Below are positions 1 through 6,725 of a DNA stretch of 54,313 nucleotides, in pieces. This DNA is from Actinomycetota bacterium (GTDB lineage Bacteria > Actinomycetota > Acidimicrobiia > Acidimicrobiales > Ilumatobacteraceae), in assembly GCA_016871355.1 (NCBI GenBank), contig VFZC01000018.1, forward strand, positions 1-54,313, in the 5' to 3' direction. Numbering within the stretch: position 1 is the first letter of the stretch; every line of letters starts with the position of its first letter. Position numbers and translations under genes: made by a program. The notes beneath the pieces are model-generated. The model saw only the letters and a list, made by a program, of their open reading frames with translations, searched no databases and had not been told where the DNA came from.

Positions 1-67
1 CGTGGAGGAGCCGGCCCTCATTGATCGCGGTCAGGGTCACCCGGTGGCCTGCCACTTTGCCGACTGA
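1..67 (+). CDS. Oligopeptide/dipeptide ABC transporter ATPase, C-terminal end (partial)
   Basis: Only the last 21 codons lie in the window. The frame is open from the left edge and ends at TGA 65-67. The decoded tail ends in GHPVACHFAD, which resembles the GHxxxCHF ending of the oligo_HPY region that closes Opp/Dpp-type ATPases, the cytoplasmic subunits that power peptide uptake. The call rests on about ten residues, so another protein with a similar tail is possible. secG begins about 20 bases downstream on the same strand. Confidence 0.5.
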   Translation, partial: VEEPALIDRGQGHPVACHFAD

Positions 68-72
68 GCCAG

Positions 73-78
73 TAGGCT
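73..78 (+). promoter_or_regulatory. Candidate -10 box for secG
   Basis: TAGGCT fits TANNNT and ends 8 bases before GTG 87. The spacing is slightly longer than the 6-7 bases seen at the other leaderless promoters of this window, so the assignment is tentative. Confidence 0.35.
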
Positions 79-86
79 CAAATGCC

Positions 87-326
87 GTGCGCGACATCAT
101 CATGTACCTCATGGTCGTCATCAACGTCGTCTCGACGATCGGGATGATCGCTGGCATCCTCATGCACAGCGGTAAGGGTGGTGGCCTCTCCGACATGTTC
201 GGAGGCGGTAGTGGTGCGGCACTCGGATCGGCGGCCGCCGAACGGAACCTCAATCGCATCACGTTCGTGCTCGCTCTGGTCTGGGCCGTTTCGGTTCTCA
301 GCCTGGGCTTTCTCCTCGTGCGGTGA
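87..326 (+). CDS. secG: Preprotein translocase subunit SecG
   Basis: SecG is the small membrane subunit of the SecYEG protein-export channel. The 79-residue product has two hydrophobic helices (about residues 7-27 and 57-78). Between them lie the cytoplasmic loop HSGKGGGLSDMFGGG and AERNLNRIT, which are diagnostic of actinobacterial SecG. The start is uncertain. GTG 87 follows a -10-like box and would suit a leaderless transcript. ATG 102 (74 aa) places the first helix closer to where other SecG proteins have it. No Shine-Dalgarno sequence favours either. A tRNA-Leu follows 31 bases downstream. Confidence 0.92.
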   Translation: MRDIIMYLMVVINVVSTIGMIAGILMHSGKGGGLSDMFGGGSGAALGSAAAERNLNRITFVLALVWAVSVLSLGFLLVR

Positions 327-357
327 TCGAGTCCCGGCTGTATCGTTCTCACTCCAC

Positions 358-444
358 GTCGAAGTGGCGGAATAGGCAGACGCGCTAGCTTGAGGGGCTA
401 GTGATCGTAAGATCGTGGGGGTTCAAGTCCCCCCTTCGACACCA
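358..444 (+). tRNA. tRNA-Leu (anticodon GAG)
   Basis: The acceptor arm GTCGAAG (358-364) pairs perfectly with CTTCGAC (434-440), followed by discriminator A and an encoded CCA (442-444). The anticodon stem CTAGC/GCTAG encloses loop TTGAGGG, giving anticodon GAG (reads CUC/CUU). A long variable arm (TGATCGTAAGATCGT) marks a class II tRNA, as expected for leucine. The T arm is GGGGG-TTCAAGT-CCCCC. Everything needed for a functional tRNA is present. Confidence 0.97.
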
Positions 445-460
445 GTGACACGTTTGTCAC
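445..460 (+). terminator. Short hairpin after tRNA-Leu
   Basis: GTGACA-CGTT-TGTCAC is a perfect 6-bp stem immediately after the tRNA CCA end. There is no T-run, so it could be a processing or weak termination structure rather than a classical rho-independent terminator. Confidence 0.3.
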
Positions 461-467
461 GGGGTCT

Positions 468-479
468 CTCACCGGTGAG
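468..479. repeat. Perfect 12-bp palindrome upstream of the protease gene
   Basis: CTCACCGGTGAG reads the same on both strands. It lies about 32-43 bases before the predicted leaderless start at 511, where a -35 element would be, so it could be an operator for the protease gene. No second copy was noticed in the window. Confidence 0.4.
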
Positions 480-498
480 CATGACGAGCGTGCCTGAC

Positions 499-504
499 TA
501 GCGT
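499..504 (+). promoter_or_regulatory. -10 box of a leaderless promoter (protease)
   Basis: TAGCGT lies exactly 6 bases before GTG 511, the spacing expected when transcription starts at the first base of the start codon. No Shine-Dalgarno sequence is present. Confidence 0.6.
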
Positions 505-510
505 GATCGT

Positions 511-2262
511 GTGAAGTCGGTCGTTCGCATCACACTCGTTCTGAGTTGTCTGACTGCCTCCGTGGGCTGGACCTCGAACGACGCGCTGCCGCCACCGTCG
601 TCGTCTTCGTCGCCGTCGTCGTCGACGTCCGAATCCGAGCGCAGTGTTCAGGTGGTCGGTGGAGTGGCGGCTCCGGCGCGCTGGGGCTCGTCGGTCGTTC
701 GGATCATCACCGACGGCGGAAGCTTGTGCTCGGGGACTCTGATCAGCGCGTCGTGGGTTCTGACCGCCGCCCATTGCGTGGAGAACCGCGCGACCATCTA
801 CACCGGCTCGACGACCGTGGCATCGTTGGTGTCGGCCGGCGGGGCGACCGGCACCGCCCACCCGTACTTCTCGACCACCAGTCTGTCGATTCGCTACGAC
901 TTCGGTCTCTACCGCCTCGACGCTCCGGTGTCGGTCGACCCTTCGGTGCTCCCCGGCCTCGCGTCGTACGACGACACCTGGGCCTGGCAGACGGGTGGGC
1001 TCGTCACGGTGATCGGCTGGGGGCGTACGGTAGCTGGCGGTGCCGCGAGTTCGAGCCTCCAGTCGGCCGACCTGAACGTGGTGGCCGATACCGACTGTGC
1101 GCGTCTCGATCTGTCGCTCGGCGTCATCTACGACCCATCCACTGCGCTGTGCGCTCGTTCGACGATCTCGTCGGCGTGCAACGGAGACTCCGGTGGGCCG
1201 GTGGTGGCCCTCGGAACCGACAACCGATTCCGCATCGTCGGAGTGACGAGTTACGGCCCGGTCTACTGCGTGGGACATTCGGTGTCGGCCTGGGTGCCGG
1301 CCGGCTTGGCCTGGGTTCGTTCGGTCACCGGACTCGAACTGGGCGGTGCGTCGGCCATCACCCGCGGCCTCGTGGTCACCCGAATCTTCGGTGCCGATCG
1401 CTACGAGACGGCGGCCGCGGTGTCGGCCTATTGGCGATCGACCGACGAGGTCTTCATCGCGACGGGAACCAAGTTTCCCGATGCCCTGGCGTCCGGCGCG
1501 GCGGCGGCCCGTTTCAACGCACCGTTCCTCTTGGTCGACGCCAACGGCGTGCCGCAATCGACGCGTCTCGAACTCGAACGCCTCCGTCCGAGCAAGGTCT
1601 ACGTGGCCGGCGGAACCGCCGCGGTCTCCGACGCGGTGTATCAGCAACTGCGGGCGCTCGGATCGTTCGAACTTCTTCGCATCGGCGGCGCCGATCGCTA
1701 CGACACGGCCAATCAATTCACACAAATCGCCTGGGCCGGGCAGAGGAGTTCGACCATCTGGGTGGCCAGTGGTCGCGACTTCGCCGATCCATTGATCGCG
1801 TCTACGGCGGCGGCGGTCTACGACCGGCCGTTCGTGCTCATCGACGGCATCAACCCGCTACCGACGTACACCCGACAGTTGATCCAGACCTTGGGGCCCA
1901 CATCCATCCGAGTGCTCGGGCCCGACACGTCGATCTCGAGTGCCGTGCTGGCCGATCTCGCCACGTTCGCAACGGTGAGTCGCATCAACGCCCTCGACGT
2001 TTCGGAGCGCTCGTCAGCGGTGTGGGCCGACATGTCCACCTCCAAGTGGGCGGCGGTGGCCACCGCCACGAACTTCCCGGACGCCCTGGCCGCGGTGCCG
2101 TTCTCGTCGGTCGACCCGGTGGCGCCGTTGATGCTCATTCCTCCCACGTGTGTTCCGACGACGGTTCGCGACCGCATCGCTCGACTGGGTGTCGTCAAGT
2201 TGGCCATCTTCGGTGGTCCGGCCGCCGTGAGCGAACGGGTGGAGTCGCTCGGAGCCTGCTGA
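511..2262 (+). CDS. Secreted trypsin-like serine protease with three cell-wall-binding (CWB2) repeats
   Basis: A 583-residue exported S1-family endopeptidase, probably held at the cell surface. A hydrophobic signal (about 1-20) is followed by a serine/proline-rich linker (27-41) and the protease domain (about 48-275). The catalytic triad is visible: His88 in TAAHC, Asp130 in YDFGLYRL and Ser227 in CNGDSGGP. The mature N-terminus VVGG is the usual activation site. Residues 288-583 hold three CWB2 (PF04122-like) repeats; the first two begin FGADRYET and GGADRYDT, and the third is more diverged. CWB2 repeats bind cell-wall polymers in Gram-positive bacteria. GTG 511 is chosen because of its leaderless promoter. 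The gene converges with thrH. The natural substrate is unknown. Confidence 0.93.
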   Translation: MKSVVRITLVLSCLTASVGWTSNDALPPPSSSSSPSSSTSESERSVQVVGGVAAPARWGSSVVRIITDGGSLCSGTLISASWVLTAAHCVENRATIYTGSTTVASLVSAGGATGTAHPYFSTTSLSIRYDFGLYRLDAPVSVDPSVLPGLASYDDTWAWQTGGLVTVIGWGRTVAGGAASSSLQSADLNVVADTDCARLDLSLGVIYDPSTALCARSTISSACNGDSGGPVVALGTDNRFRIVGVTSYGPVYCVGHSVSAWVPAGLAWVRSVTGLELGGASAITRGLVVTRIFGADRYETAAAVSAYWRSTDEVFIATGTKFPDALASGAAAARFNAPFLLVDANGVPQSTRLELERLRPSKVYVAGGTAAVSDAVYQQLRALGSFELLRIGGADRYDTANQFTQIAWAGQRSSTIWVASGRDFADPLIASTAAAVYDRPFVLIDGINPLPTYTRQLIQTLGPTSIRVLGPDTSISSAVLADLATFATVSRINALDVSERSSAVWADMSTSKWAAVATATNFPDALAAVPFSSVDPVAPLMLIPPTCVPTTVRDRIARLGVVKLAIFGGPAAVSERVESLGAC

Positions 2263-2270
2263 CGAACCTC

Positions 2271-2289
2271 GAGACCGTGGAGCGGTCTC
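2271..2289. terminator. Hairpin between convergent genes
   Basis: GAGACCG-TGGAG-CGGTCTC forms a 7-bp stem with a 5-base loop between the protease stop (2262) and the thrH stop (2288-2290). It could end transcription from both sides. No U-tract follows, so it is weak by E. coli standards. Confidence 0.4.
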
Positions 2290-2908
2290 AGAGGTGGCTG
2301 CTGATCGCGGCCAGGAGCGTGTCGTACTCGTCGTGGGCCATGAATTGCGGGAACTCGCGGCGCACGTTGTTGGGAGCATGGAACAAGAATCCGGCGTCGG
2401 CCTCGGCGAGCATGGCGGTGTCGTTGTACGAGTCGCCGGCCGCGATCACGCGGTAGTTTAGCGCCTTCAGCGCGGCCACCGCGTGTCGCTTCTGATCGTT
2501 CATTCGTAGTTCGTAGTCGACGATGCGATCGTTCTCGACCACGAGACGATGACACAACAAAGTGGGCATGCCGAGCAGTCGCATGAGTGGTTGTCCGAAC
2601 TGCTCGAAGGTGTCGGACAGGATCAGGACTTGCGTGCGGCTCCGCAGTTCGTCGAGGAAGGAGCGAGCCCCGGGCAGTGGGTCGAGGGTTCCGATCACCG
2701 AAGCGATCTTCGACATCGTCAGGTCGTGTCGATCGAGGATCTCGAGACGACCACGCATCAAGACGTCGTAGTCGGGCTCGTCGCGTGTGGTGAGACGCAA
2801 CTCGGGGATGCCGGTTGTCTCGGCGACCGCGATCCAGATCTCGGGCACCAGGACGCCTTCGAGGTCGAGGGTCACCACGGTTTGAGTGCGTGACGAGGCA
2901 ACGCCCAT
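2288..2908 (-). CDS. thrH: ThrH-type phosphoserine phosphatase / phosphoserine:homoserine phosphotransferase
   Basis: A HAD-superfamily enzyme of 206 aa, matching the ~205 aa of Pseudomonas ThrH. That enzyme dephosphorylates phosphoserine and can pass the phosphate to homoserine. Near-identical landmarks are LDLEGVLVPEIWIA (14-27), with nucleophile Asp15 and Glu in place of the usual second Asp, then TTRDEPDYDVLM, LILSDTF (motif II, Ser98), PTLLCH, and VIAAGDSYNDT (motif IV, Asp159 and Asp163). The start overlaps the Rieske gene stop as TGATG, so translation is probably coupled. It is the last gene of a catabolic operon, an unexpected place for serine/threonine metabolism. The family call is strong; the true substrate here is open. 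Confidence 0.88.
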   Translation of the reverse strand: MGVASSRTQTVVTLDLEGVLVPEIWIAVAETTGIPELRLTTRDEPDYDVLMRGRLEILDRHDLTMSKIASVIGTLDPLPGARSFLDELRSRTQVLILSDTFEQFGQPLMRLLGMPTLLCHRLVVENDRIVDYELRMNDQKRHAVAALKALNYRVIAAGDSYNDTAMLAEADAGFLFHAPNNVRREFPQFMAHDEYDTLLAAISSHL

Positions 2909-3909
2909 CAGCGGGCTCCGGTCGACTGACGAATGCGACCCTGGAACCACGCCAAGGCGTTCTCGTGGCGGGGACTCAGCGGTCCGGCTTCGTACACCCC
3001 GGCATCGAGATTGCGTTGCACGAGTTCGGCGATCGTCTGGTCTTCGTCGAGAGTGATGTTCGACATTTCGACCATGGACTGGATCTTCTCCTCGGAGACG
3101 TCCTGTGCGAAGTAGTCGTAGACCACAGCGGTTCGAGTCGACGACAGGGGCACGATGCGCTCGACGTTCATGCCGTCGGAGTACACGTTGATGGCGAGAT
3201 TCGGATAGCGGAACACCCACACCCCGGCGGAGGCCGAACCTTCGACCTGGCCGGCCCGATGGATGCAGTAGGTGTCGTCGGGAACCTCGACCGAATACGT
3301 CTTCATGTCGACGGCCGAATTGAGGAGCGGATGCAGGAGGGGGACGTGGTAACCCTCGAGGTAGTTGTCGACGTACGTCTTCCAATTGCACTCGAGGGTG
3401 CGAACCAGACGCCGCCCGTAGGCGAAATCGGTGAAGGCATGCTGGCGAACGGCGGTGTCGAGCGAACCGAGAGTGGATGCCAACGCCGGTGCGTTCTCGT
3501 CGAGATTGACGAACACGAGTGGGCCCCAGGTTTCGACACGAATCGGTCGAAGGGAGTGGTCATCGGGTGTGGGTGAGTCGCCGAAATCGCGGGCCGACTT
3601 CAGGGAACCGTCCCAGCTGAACGCCCAACCGTGGTAGCGACACACCAGATTTCCGGTTTGGCCGCAGCCCGGCCACTGGATCACGCCGGCCCGATGTGGG
3701 CACACGTTGTGGAAGCCGCGTAACTCTCCCTGAGGATCGACCACCACCAGGAGCGGATAACCGGCGATCTCGTCAGCGACGTAGTGGCCCGGTCGTGACA
3801 ACTCGGCGGTGACCCCGAACATCAGCCATTCGGAACCCCAGATGACTCGTCGTTCGTTCTGATACTGGTCGTGGTCGGAGTACCAACGAGCGGCGAGGGC
3901 ACGAGGCAT
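2908..3909 (-). CDS. Rieske non-heme iron oxygenase, alpha subunit
   Basis: A 333-aa aromatic-ring-hydroxylating-type oxygenase. The N-terminal Rieske domain has the [2Fe-2S] ligands Cys70 and His72 (CPH) and Cys90 and His93 (CRYH). The C-terminal catalytic domain has DNYLEGYHVPLLHP (181-194), whose His188 and His193 are the expected mononuclear iron ligands. Such enzymes use O2 and electrons from a separate reductase to hydroxylate or demethylate substrates; no reductase gene lies nearby. ATG 3909 is chosen because the domain begins directly there and it leaves 19 bases after the upstream SDR stop. The size and motifs suit the choline/carnitine-monooxygenase-like branch as well as aromatic enzymes, so the substrate is not assigned. 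Confidence 0.9.
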   Translation of the reverse strand: MPRALAARWYSDHDQYQNERRVIWGSEWLMFGVTAELSRPGHYVADEIAGYPLLVVVDPQGELRGFHNVCPHRAGVIQWPGCGQTGNLVCRYHGWAFSWDGSLKSARDFGDSPTPDDHSLRPIRVETWGPLVFVNLDENAPALASTLGSLDTAVRQHAFTDFAYGRRLVRTLECNWKTYVDNYLEGYHVPLLHPLLNSAVDMKTYSVEVPDDTYCIHRAGQVEGSASAGVWVFRYPNLAINVYSDGMNVERIVPLSSTRTAVVYDYFAQDVSEEKIQSMVEMSNITLDEDQTIAELVQRNLDAGVYEAGPLSPRHENALAWFQGRIRQSTGAR

Positions 3910-3928
3910 GTGCCCATGGTACGCGCGT

Positions 3929-4777
3929 TCAGTCGCGTCGCCCCAAGACCGGGTGAGCCGGAGGCAGGACGATCGGATGGCCCAACCAGATACCCACGTT
4001 GTCGCCCGAACGGCCGTCGGCTCCCTCGTCGTGAAGTTGGAGAACGACGTCGGCCACGGTGTCGGTGGGCATCCACGAGTCGATTTCCCTCTGTGAGGCG
4101 GGTCGTCCACGTCCGACGAGCACCGCTTCGCGCATCATCTCGCTGTCGGTGGCACCGAGGCAGATGTTGTTGACTCGAATTCCGTATTCGCGAAGTTGAT
4201 GAGCCCAGGTCTGGGTGAGGCCGTTGAGCGCCCACTTCGAGGCGTCGTACGCATCGAACGGACCGGGGCCGAGTGGTCGCCGAGGTGCTCCGGACCAGGC
4301 ACAGGATTCGGAACCTTCGTGAGTCACCACCTCGGGAAAGCCGCAGGTGTGGATGTGGTCGGTGGCGATGTTGATGATGTGCCCCGATCGCGCTTTCATC
4401 ATGTGCGGAATCACGAGACGGCCAAGGACGTACGGCGCTCGGGTGTTGACTCGCCATAGTTCCTCGACGTGCGTGATGGCGGTGTCGATGGGTGCGTCGA
4501 TGGGTGTGAACCGCACCTGACCGGCGTTGTTGATGAGAACGTCGAGACGTCCGAAAGTCCGAATCGTCTCGTCGACGAGTGACCGGAGAGTCGCATCGTC
4601 GGTCACATCACCACGCACGGCGAGAACGTCGACGCCCGATCGACGAAGTTCGTCGGCCGTGGTCTCGAGTTCGTCGCGAACATCGATGAGGACGAGCGAA
4701 TGACCGGCCCGGCCGAACACGCGGGCGAGCCCGCGGCCGAAGCCGACCGCGGCACCGGTGATCAGCGCGACCGACAT
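3929..4777 (-). CDS. SDR-family NAD(P)-dependent oxidoreductase
   Basis: A 282-aa classical short-chain dehydrogenase. The cofactor motif TGAAVGFG is at 7-14, NNAG at 83-86, and the catalytic pair Tyr177-x3-Lys181 sits in YDASK. The region that normally carries the catalytic Ser reads INIATDHIH and is followed by a roughly 30-residue insertion (145-175, with SCAWSGAPRRPLGPGP). Substrate handling may therefore be unusual. It lies 4 bases after the acyl-CoA dehydrogenase stop, in the same operon. It probably oxidises or reduces an alcohol/ketone intermediate of the pathway. Confidence 0.88.
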   Translation of the reverse strand: MSVALITGAAVGFGRGLARVFGRAGHSLVLIDVRDELETTADELRRSGVDVLAVRGDVTDDATLRSLVDETIRTFGRLDVLINNAGQVRFTPIDAPIDTAITHVEELWRVNTRAPYVLGRLVIPHMMKARSGHIINIATDHIHTCGFPEVVTHEGSESCAWSGAPRRPLGPGPFDAYDASKWALNGLTQTWAHQLREYGIRVNNICLGATDSEMMREAVLVGRGRPASQREIDSWMPTDTVADVVLQLHDEGADGRSGDNVGIWLGHPIVLPPAHPVLGRRD

Positions 4778-4781
4778 GACT

Positions 4782-5930
4782 TCAGAGCCCCATGTCCTTG
4801 GCGATGATGCTCTTCATCACCTCGGTGGTTCCGCCGTAGATGGTGGTGATACGGGCGTCGGCGTAGGCCCGCGCGATCGGGTACTCGCGCATGTACCCGT
4901 AGCCACCAAAGAGTTGCAGGCACTTGTCGGCCACTCGCTTCAAGAGCTCGGTGCACCAGTACTTGGCCGCGGCCGCTTCGGCGGCGGAGAGACGACCGGC
5001 GTTGAGGGCCAACACACAGGCATCCACGTAGGCCAGGGCGACGTCCACTTCGGTTCGCTGTTCGGCCAGGACGAACTTGGTGTTCTGGAACGATCCGATG
5101 GTGGTGCCGAAAGCCTTGCGTTCCTTCACGTAGTCGAGAGTCCAGTTCACGCAGGCGCGGGCCGAGGCCAGACTGGCCACGGCGATCGACAATCGCTCCT
5201 GGGCCAGATTGCCGGTCAGGTAGTGGAACGCTCGGCCTTCGTCACCGAGTCGATTCTCGACGGGAACTTCCACGTCGTTGAAGAACAATTCGGAAGTGTC
5301 GGCACTCGTTTGACCGATCTTGTCGAGGTTGCGTCCACGCTCGAACCCGGCCATGCCCCGTTCCACGACCAGCAACGACATTCCGGTGTGGCGCTGCGTC
5401 GGGTCGGTCTTGGCGGCCACGATCACCAGATCGCTGTTGATTCCGTTGGTGATGAAGGTCTTCGATCCATTCAGGATGTAGCGATCACCGTCGCGTCGCG
5501 CAGTGGTGGCGATGCTGGCGAGATCACTACCCGTACCCGGCTCGGTCATGGCGATCGCGGTGATGAGGGATCCGGTGGCGATTCCGGGCAGCCAGCGCTG
5601 CTTCTGTTCGTCGTTGCAGATATCGGTGAAGTAGGGCGTGGTGATGTCGTTGTGGAGGGTGATCCCGTTGCCGGCTCCGCCGATGCCGGCCAGGGCCAGT
5701 TCTTCACCGAGGATCGCGTTGAAGCGGAAGTCCGTGCTCCCGCCACCTCCGTACTCCTCGGGGATGGCCATGCCGATGAAGCCGCTGGCGCCGGCCTTCG
5801 AGTACAGATCGCGCGGAGCGATGCCTTCTTCTTCCCATCGGAGATAGTCGGGTGCGATCTCTTTGTCGATGAAGGCTCGGAAACTCTCGCCGAACGCGAG
5901 GTGATCGTCTTCGTACAGTGAGCGATCCAT
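4782..5930 (-). CDS. Acyl-CoA dehydrogenase (long-chain type)
   Basis: A 382-aa FAD flavoenzyme that introduces the alpha,beta double bond of acyl-CoA thioesters. AMTEPGTGSDLA (127-138) is the flavin/substrate signature, and the C-terminal end IYGGTTEVMKSIIAKDM is typical. The position of the MCAD-type catalytic Glu near the C-terminus is Gly (IYGGT). A Glu is instead present in NLAQERL (Glu245), as in LCAD and isovaleryl-CoA dehydrogenase, so a bulky or branched acyl chain is likely. A good Shine-Dalgarno sequence (GAGGAG) precedes ATG 5930. It sits in the middle of the operon between two SDR genes. Confidence 0.92.
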   Translation of the reverse strand: MDRSLYEDDHLAFGESFRAFIDKEIAPDYLRWEEEGIAPRDLYSKAGASGFIGMAIPEEYGGGGSTDFRFNAILGEELALAGIGGAGNGITLHNDITTPYFTDICNDEQKQRWLPGIATGSLITAIAMTEPGTGSDLASIATTARRDGDRYILNGSKTFITNGINSDLVIVAAKTDPTQRHTGMSLLVVERGMAGFERGRNLDKIGQTSADTSELFFNDVEVPVENRLGDEGRAFHYLTGNLAQERLSIAVASLASARACVNWTLDYVKERKAFGTTIGSFQNTKFVLAEQRTEVDVALAYVDACVLALNAGRLSAAEAAAAKYWCTELLKRVADKCLQLFGGYGYMREYPIARAYADARITTIYGGTTEVMKSIIAKDMGL

Positions 5931-5940
5931 CGTGGTCTCC

Positions 5941-6678
5941 TCAGGCCCAGCCGCCGGCGTAGGCGACGAACTGACCGGTCGTGAAGCGACTACTGCCGTC
6001 GAGGAAGGCCATGCAGAACGACGCGAACTCGGTCATGGTGCCGAGTCGACGCATCGGGACTTGAGCTTCGATCTTGGCGCGCACTTCGGGATCGGTCGCT
6101 CCACTCGACTTCAAGAAGGCCGGGAAGTCCATGAAGTTGGTGCCGACCGCGTTCACCTGAACGCCGGTGCGAGCGACTTCGTCGGCCACGTTCTTGACGA
6201 GCATCGTGGCGCCGGCGCGGGCCGCCGAATAGAGCGGTGCACCCGGGGTGGGTCGCGCCGCCGACGCACTCGTGATGATCAGCACCTGTCCTTGGGCCGC
6301 CTCGGTCATCACGGGCACCACCGCGCGTAGGAAGTTGTACGGGGCTTCGACGCAGCCCACCAACACTCGACGCAGATCGTCGACCGTCGACTTGGTGAAA
6401 CGACCGGTGACGATGTCGCCCGAAAAGGCGACGGCCGAGTCGATCCGTCCGTATTCGCGTTGGGCCGCTTCCACGAGAGCGCTCGCGCCTGACCCGGCGA
6501 GATCCGAGCCACCGGGGACCGAGACCAGGCGTCGACCGAGACCGGCGATCTCGTTGGTCAGGGCTTCGTCGGCGTCGCCCACGACGAGATCGAAGCCGCG
6601 CGCTGCGAGCTGCTTGCAGAGGTCAGGGCCGACGTAGAAGCGTCCGTCGGCGACGATGGCGACCGGTGATGGACTCAT
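5941..6678 (-). CDS. Atypical SDR-fold protein, first gene of the operon
   Basis: A 245-aa protein with the overall SDR layout: the VDDLRRVL/APYNFLRAVVP helices and a C-terminal TGQFVAYAGGWA ending. Key residues are missing. The N-terminal TGxxxGxG cofactor motif is replaced by VADGRFYVGPDL, the NNAG segment reads AFSGDIV, and the catalytic YxxxK is Tyr150-SAA-Arg154. It may bind cofactor differently, or act as a non-catalytic partner of the neighbouring dehydrogenases. ATG 6678 is preferred over an in-frame ATG 18 bases upstream because a leaderless promoter points to it. It diverges from the sulfatase gene. Confidence 0.8.
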   Translation of the reverse strand: MSPSPVAIVADGRFYVGPDLCKQLAARGFDLVVGDADEALTNEIAGLGRRLVSVPGGSDLAGSGASALVEAAQREYGRIDSAVAFSGDIVTGRFTKSTVDDLRRVLVGCVEAPYNFLRAVVPVMTEAAQGQVLIITSASAARPTPGAPLYSAARAGATMLVKNVADEVARTGVQVNAVGTNFMDFPAFLKSSGATDPEVRAKIEAQVPMRRLGTMTEFASFCMAFLDGSSRFTTGQFVAYAGGWA

Positions 6679-6684
6679 GGGTCG

Positions 6685-6690
6685 AAAGTA
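6685..6690 (-). promoter_or_regulatory. -10 box of a leaderless promoter (SDR-ACAD-Rieske operon)
   Basis: On the minus strand TACTTT is followed by 6 bases and ATG 6678. It lies within the 47-bp divergent intergenic region shared with the sulfatase. Confidence 0.6.
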
Positions 6691-6701
6691 GTTCACGCCA
6701 C

Positions 6702-6707
6702 TAAGGT
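6702..6707 (+). promoter_or_regulatory. Candidate -10 box of the sulfatase gene
   Basis: TAAGGT would start transcription near 6714, just ahead of the strong purine-rich ribosome site GGGGGGA (6716-6722). Only 11 bases separate it from the opposing -10 box at 6685-6690, so the two promoters must compete or be co-regulated. Confidence 0.4.
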
Positions 6708-6725
6708 CGGCCGAAGGGGGGAGTC

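Noticed and set aside
358-480. tRNA-Leu as an integration site for a mobile element
   Set aside because: There is no integrase, no repeated tRNA 3' end and no foreign-looking genes downstream.
469-1725. Long open antisense frame (about 418 codons) opposite the protease gene
   Set aside because: The product is a low-complexity Arg/Gly/His-rich sequence typical of GC-rich antisense frames. The sense strand encodes a clear protease with all catalytic residues.
4758-5921. Plus-strand open frame (about 387 codons) opposite the acyl-CoA dehydrogenase
   Set aside because: No family motifs, Gly/Val/Glu-biased composition, and complete overlap with a strongly recognisable gene on the other strand.
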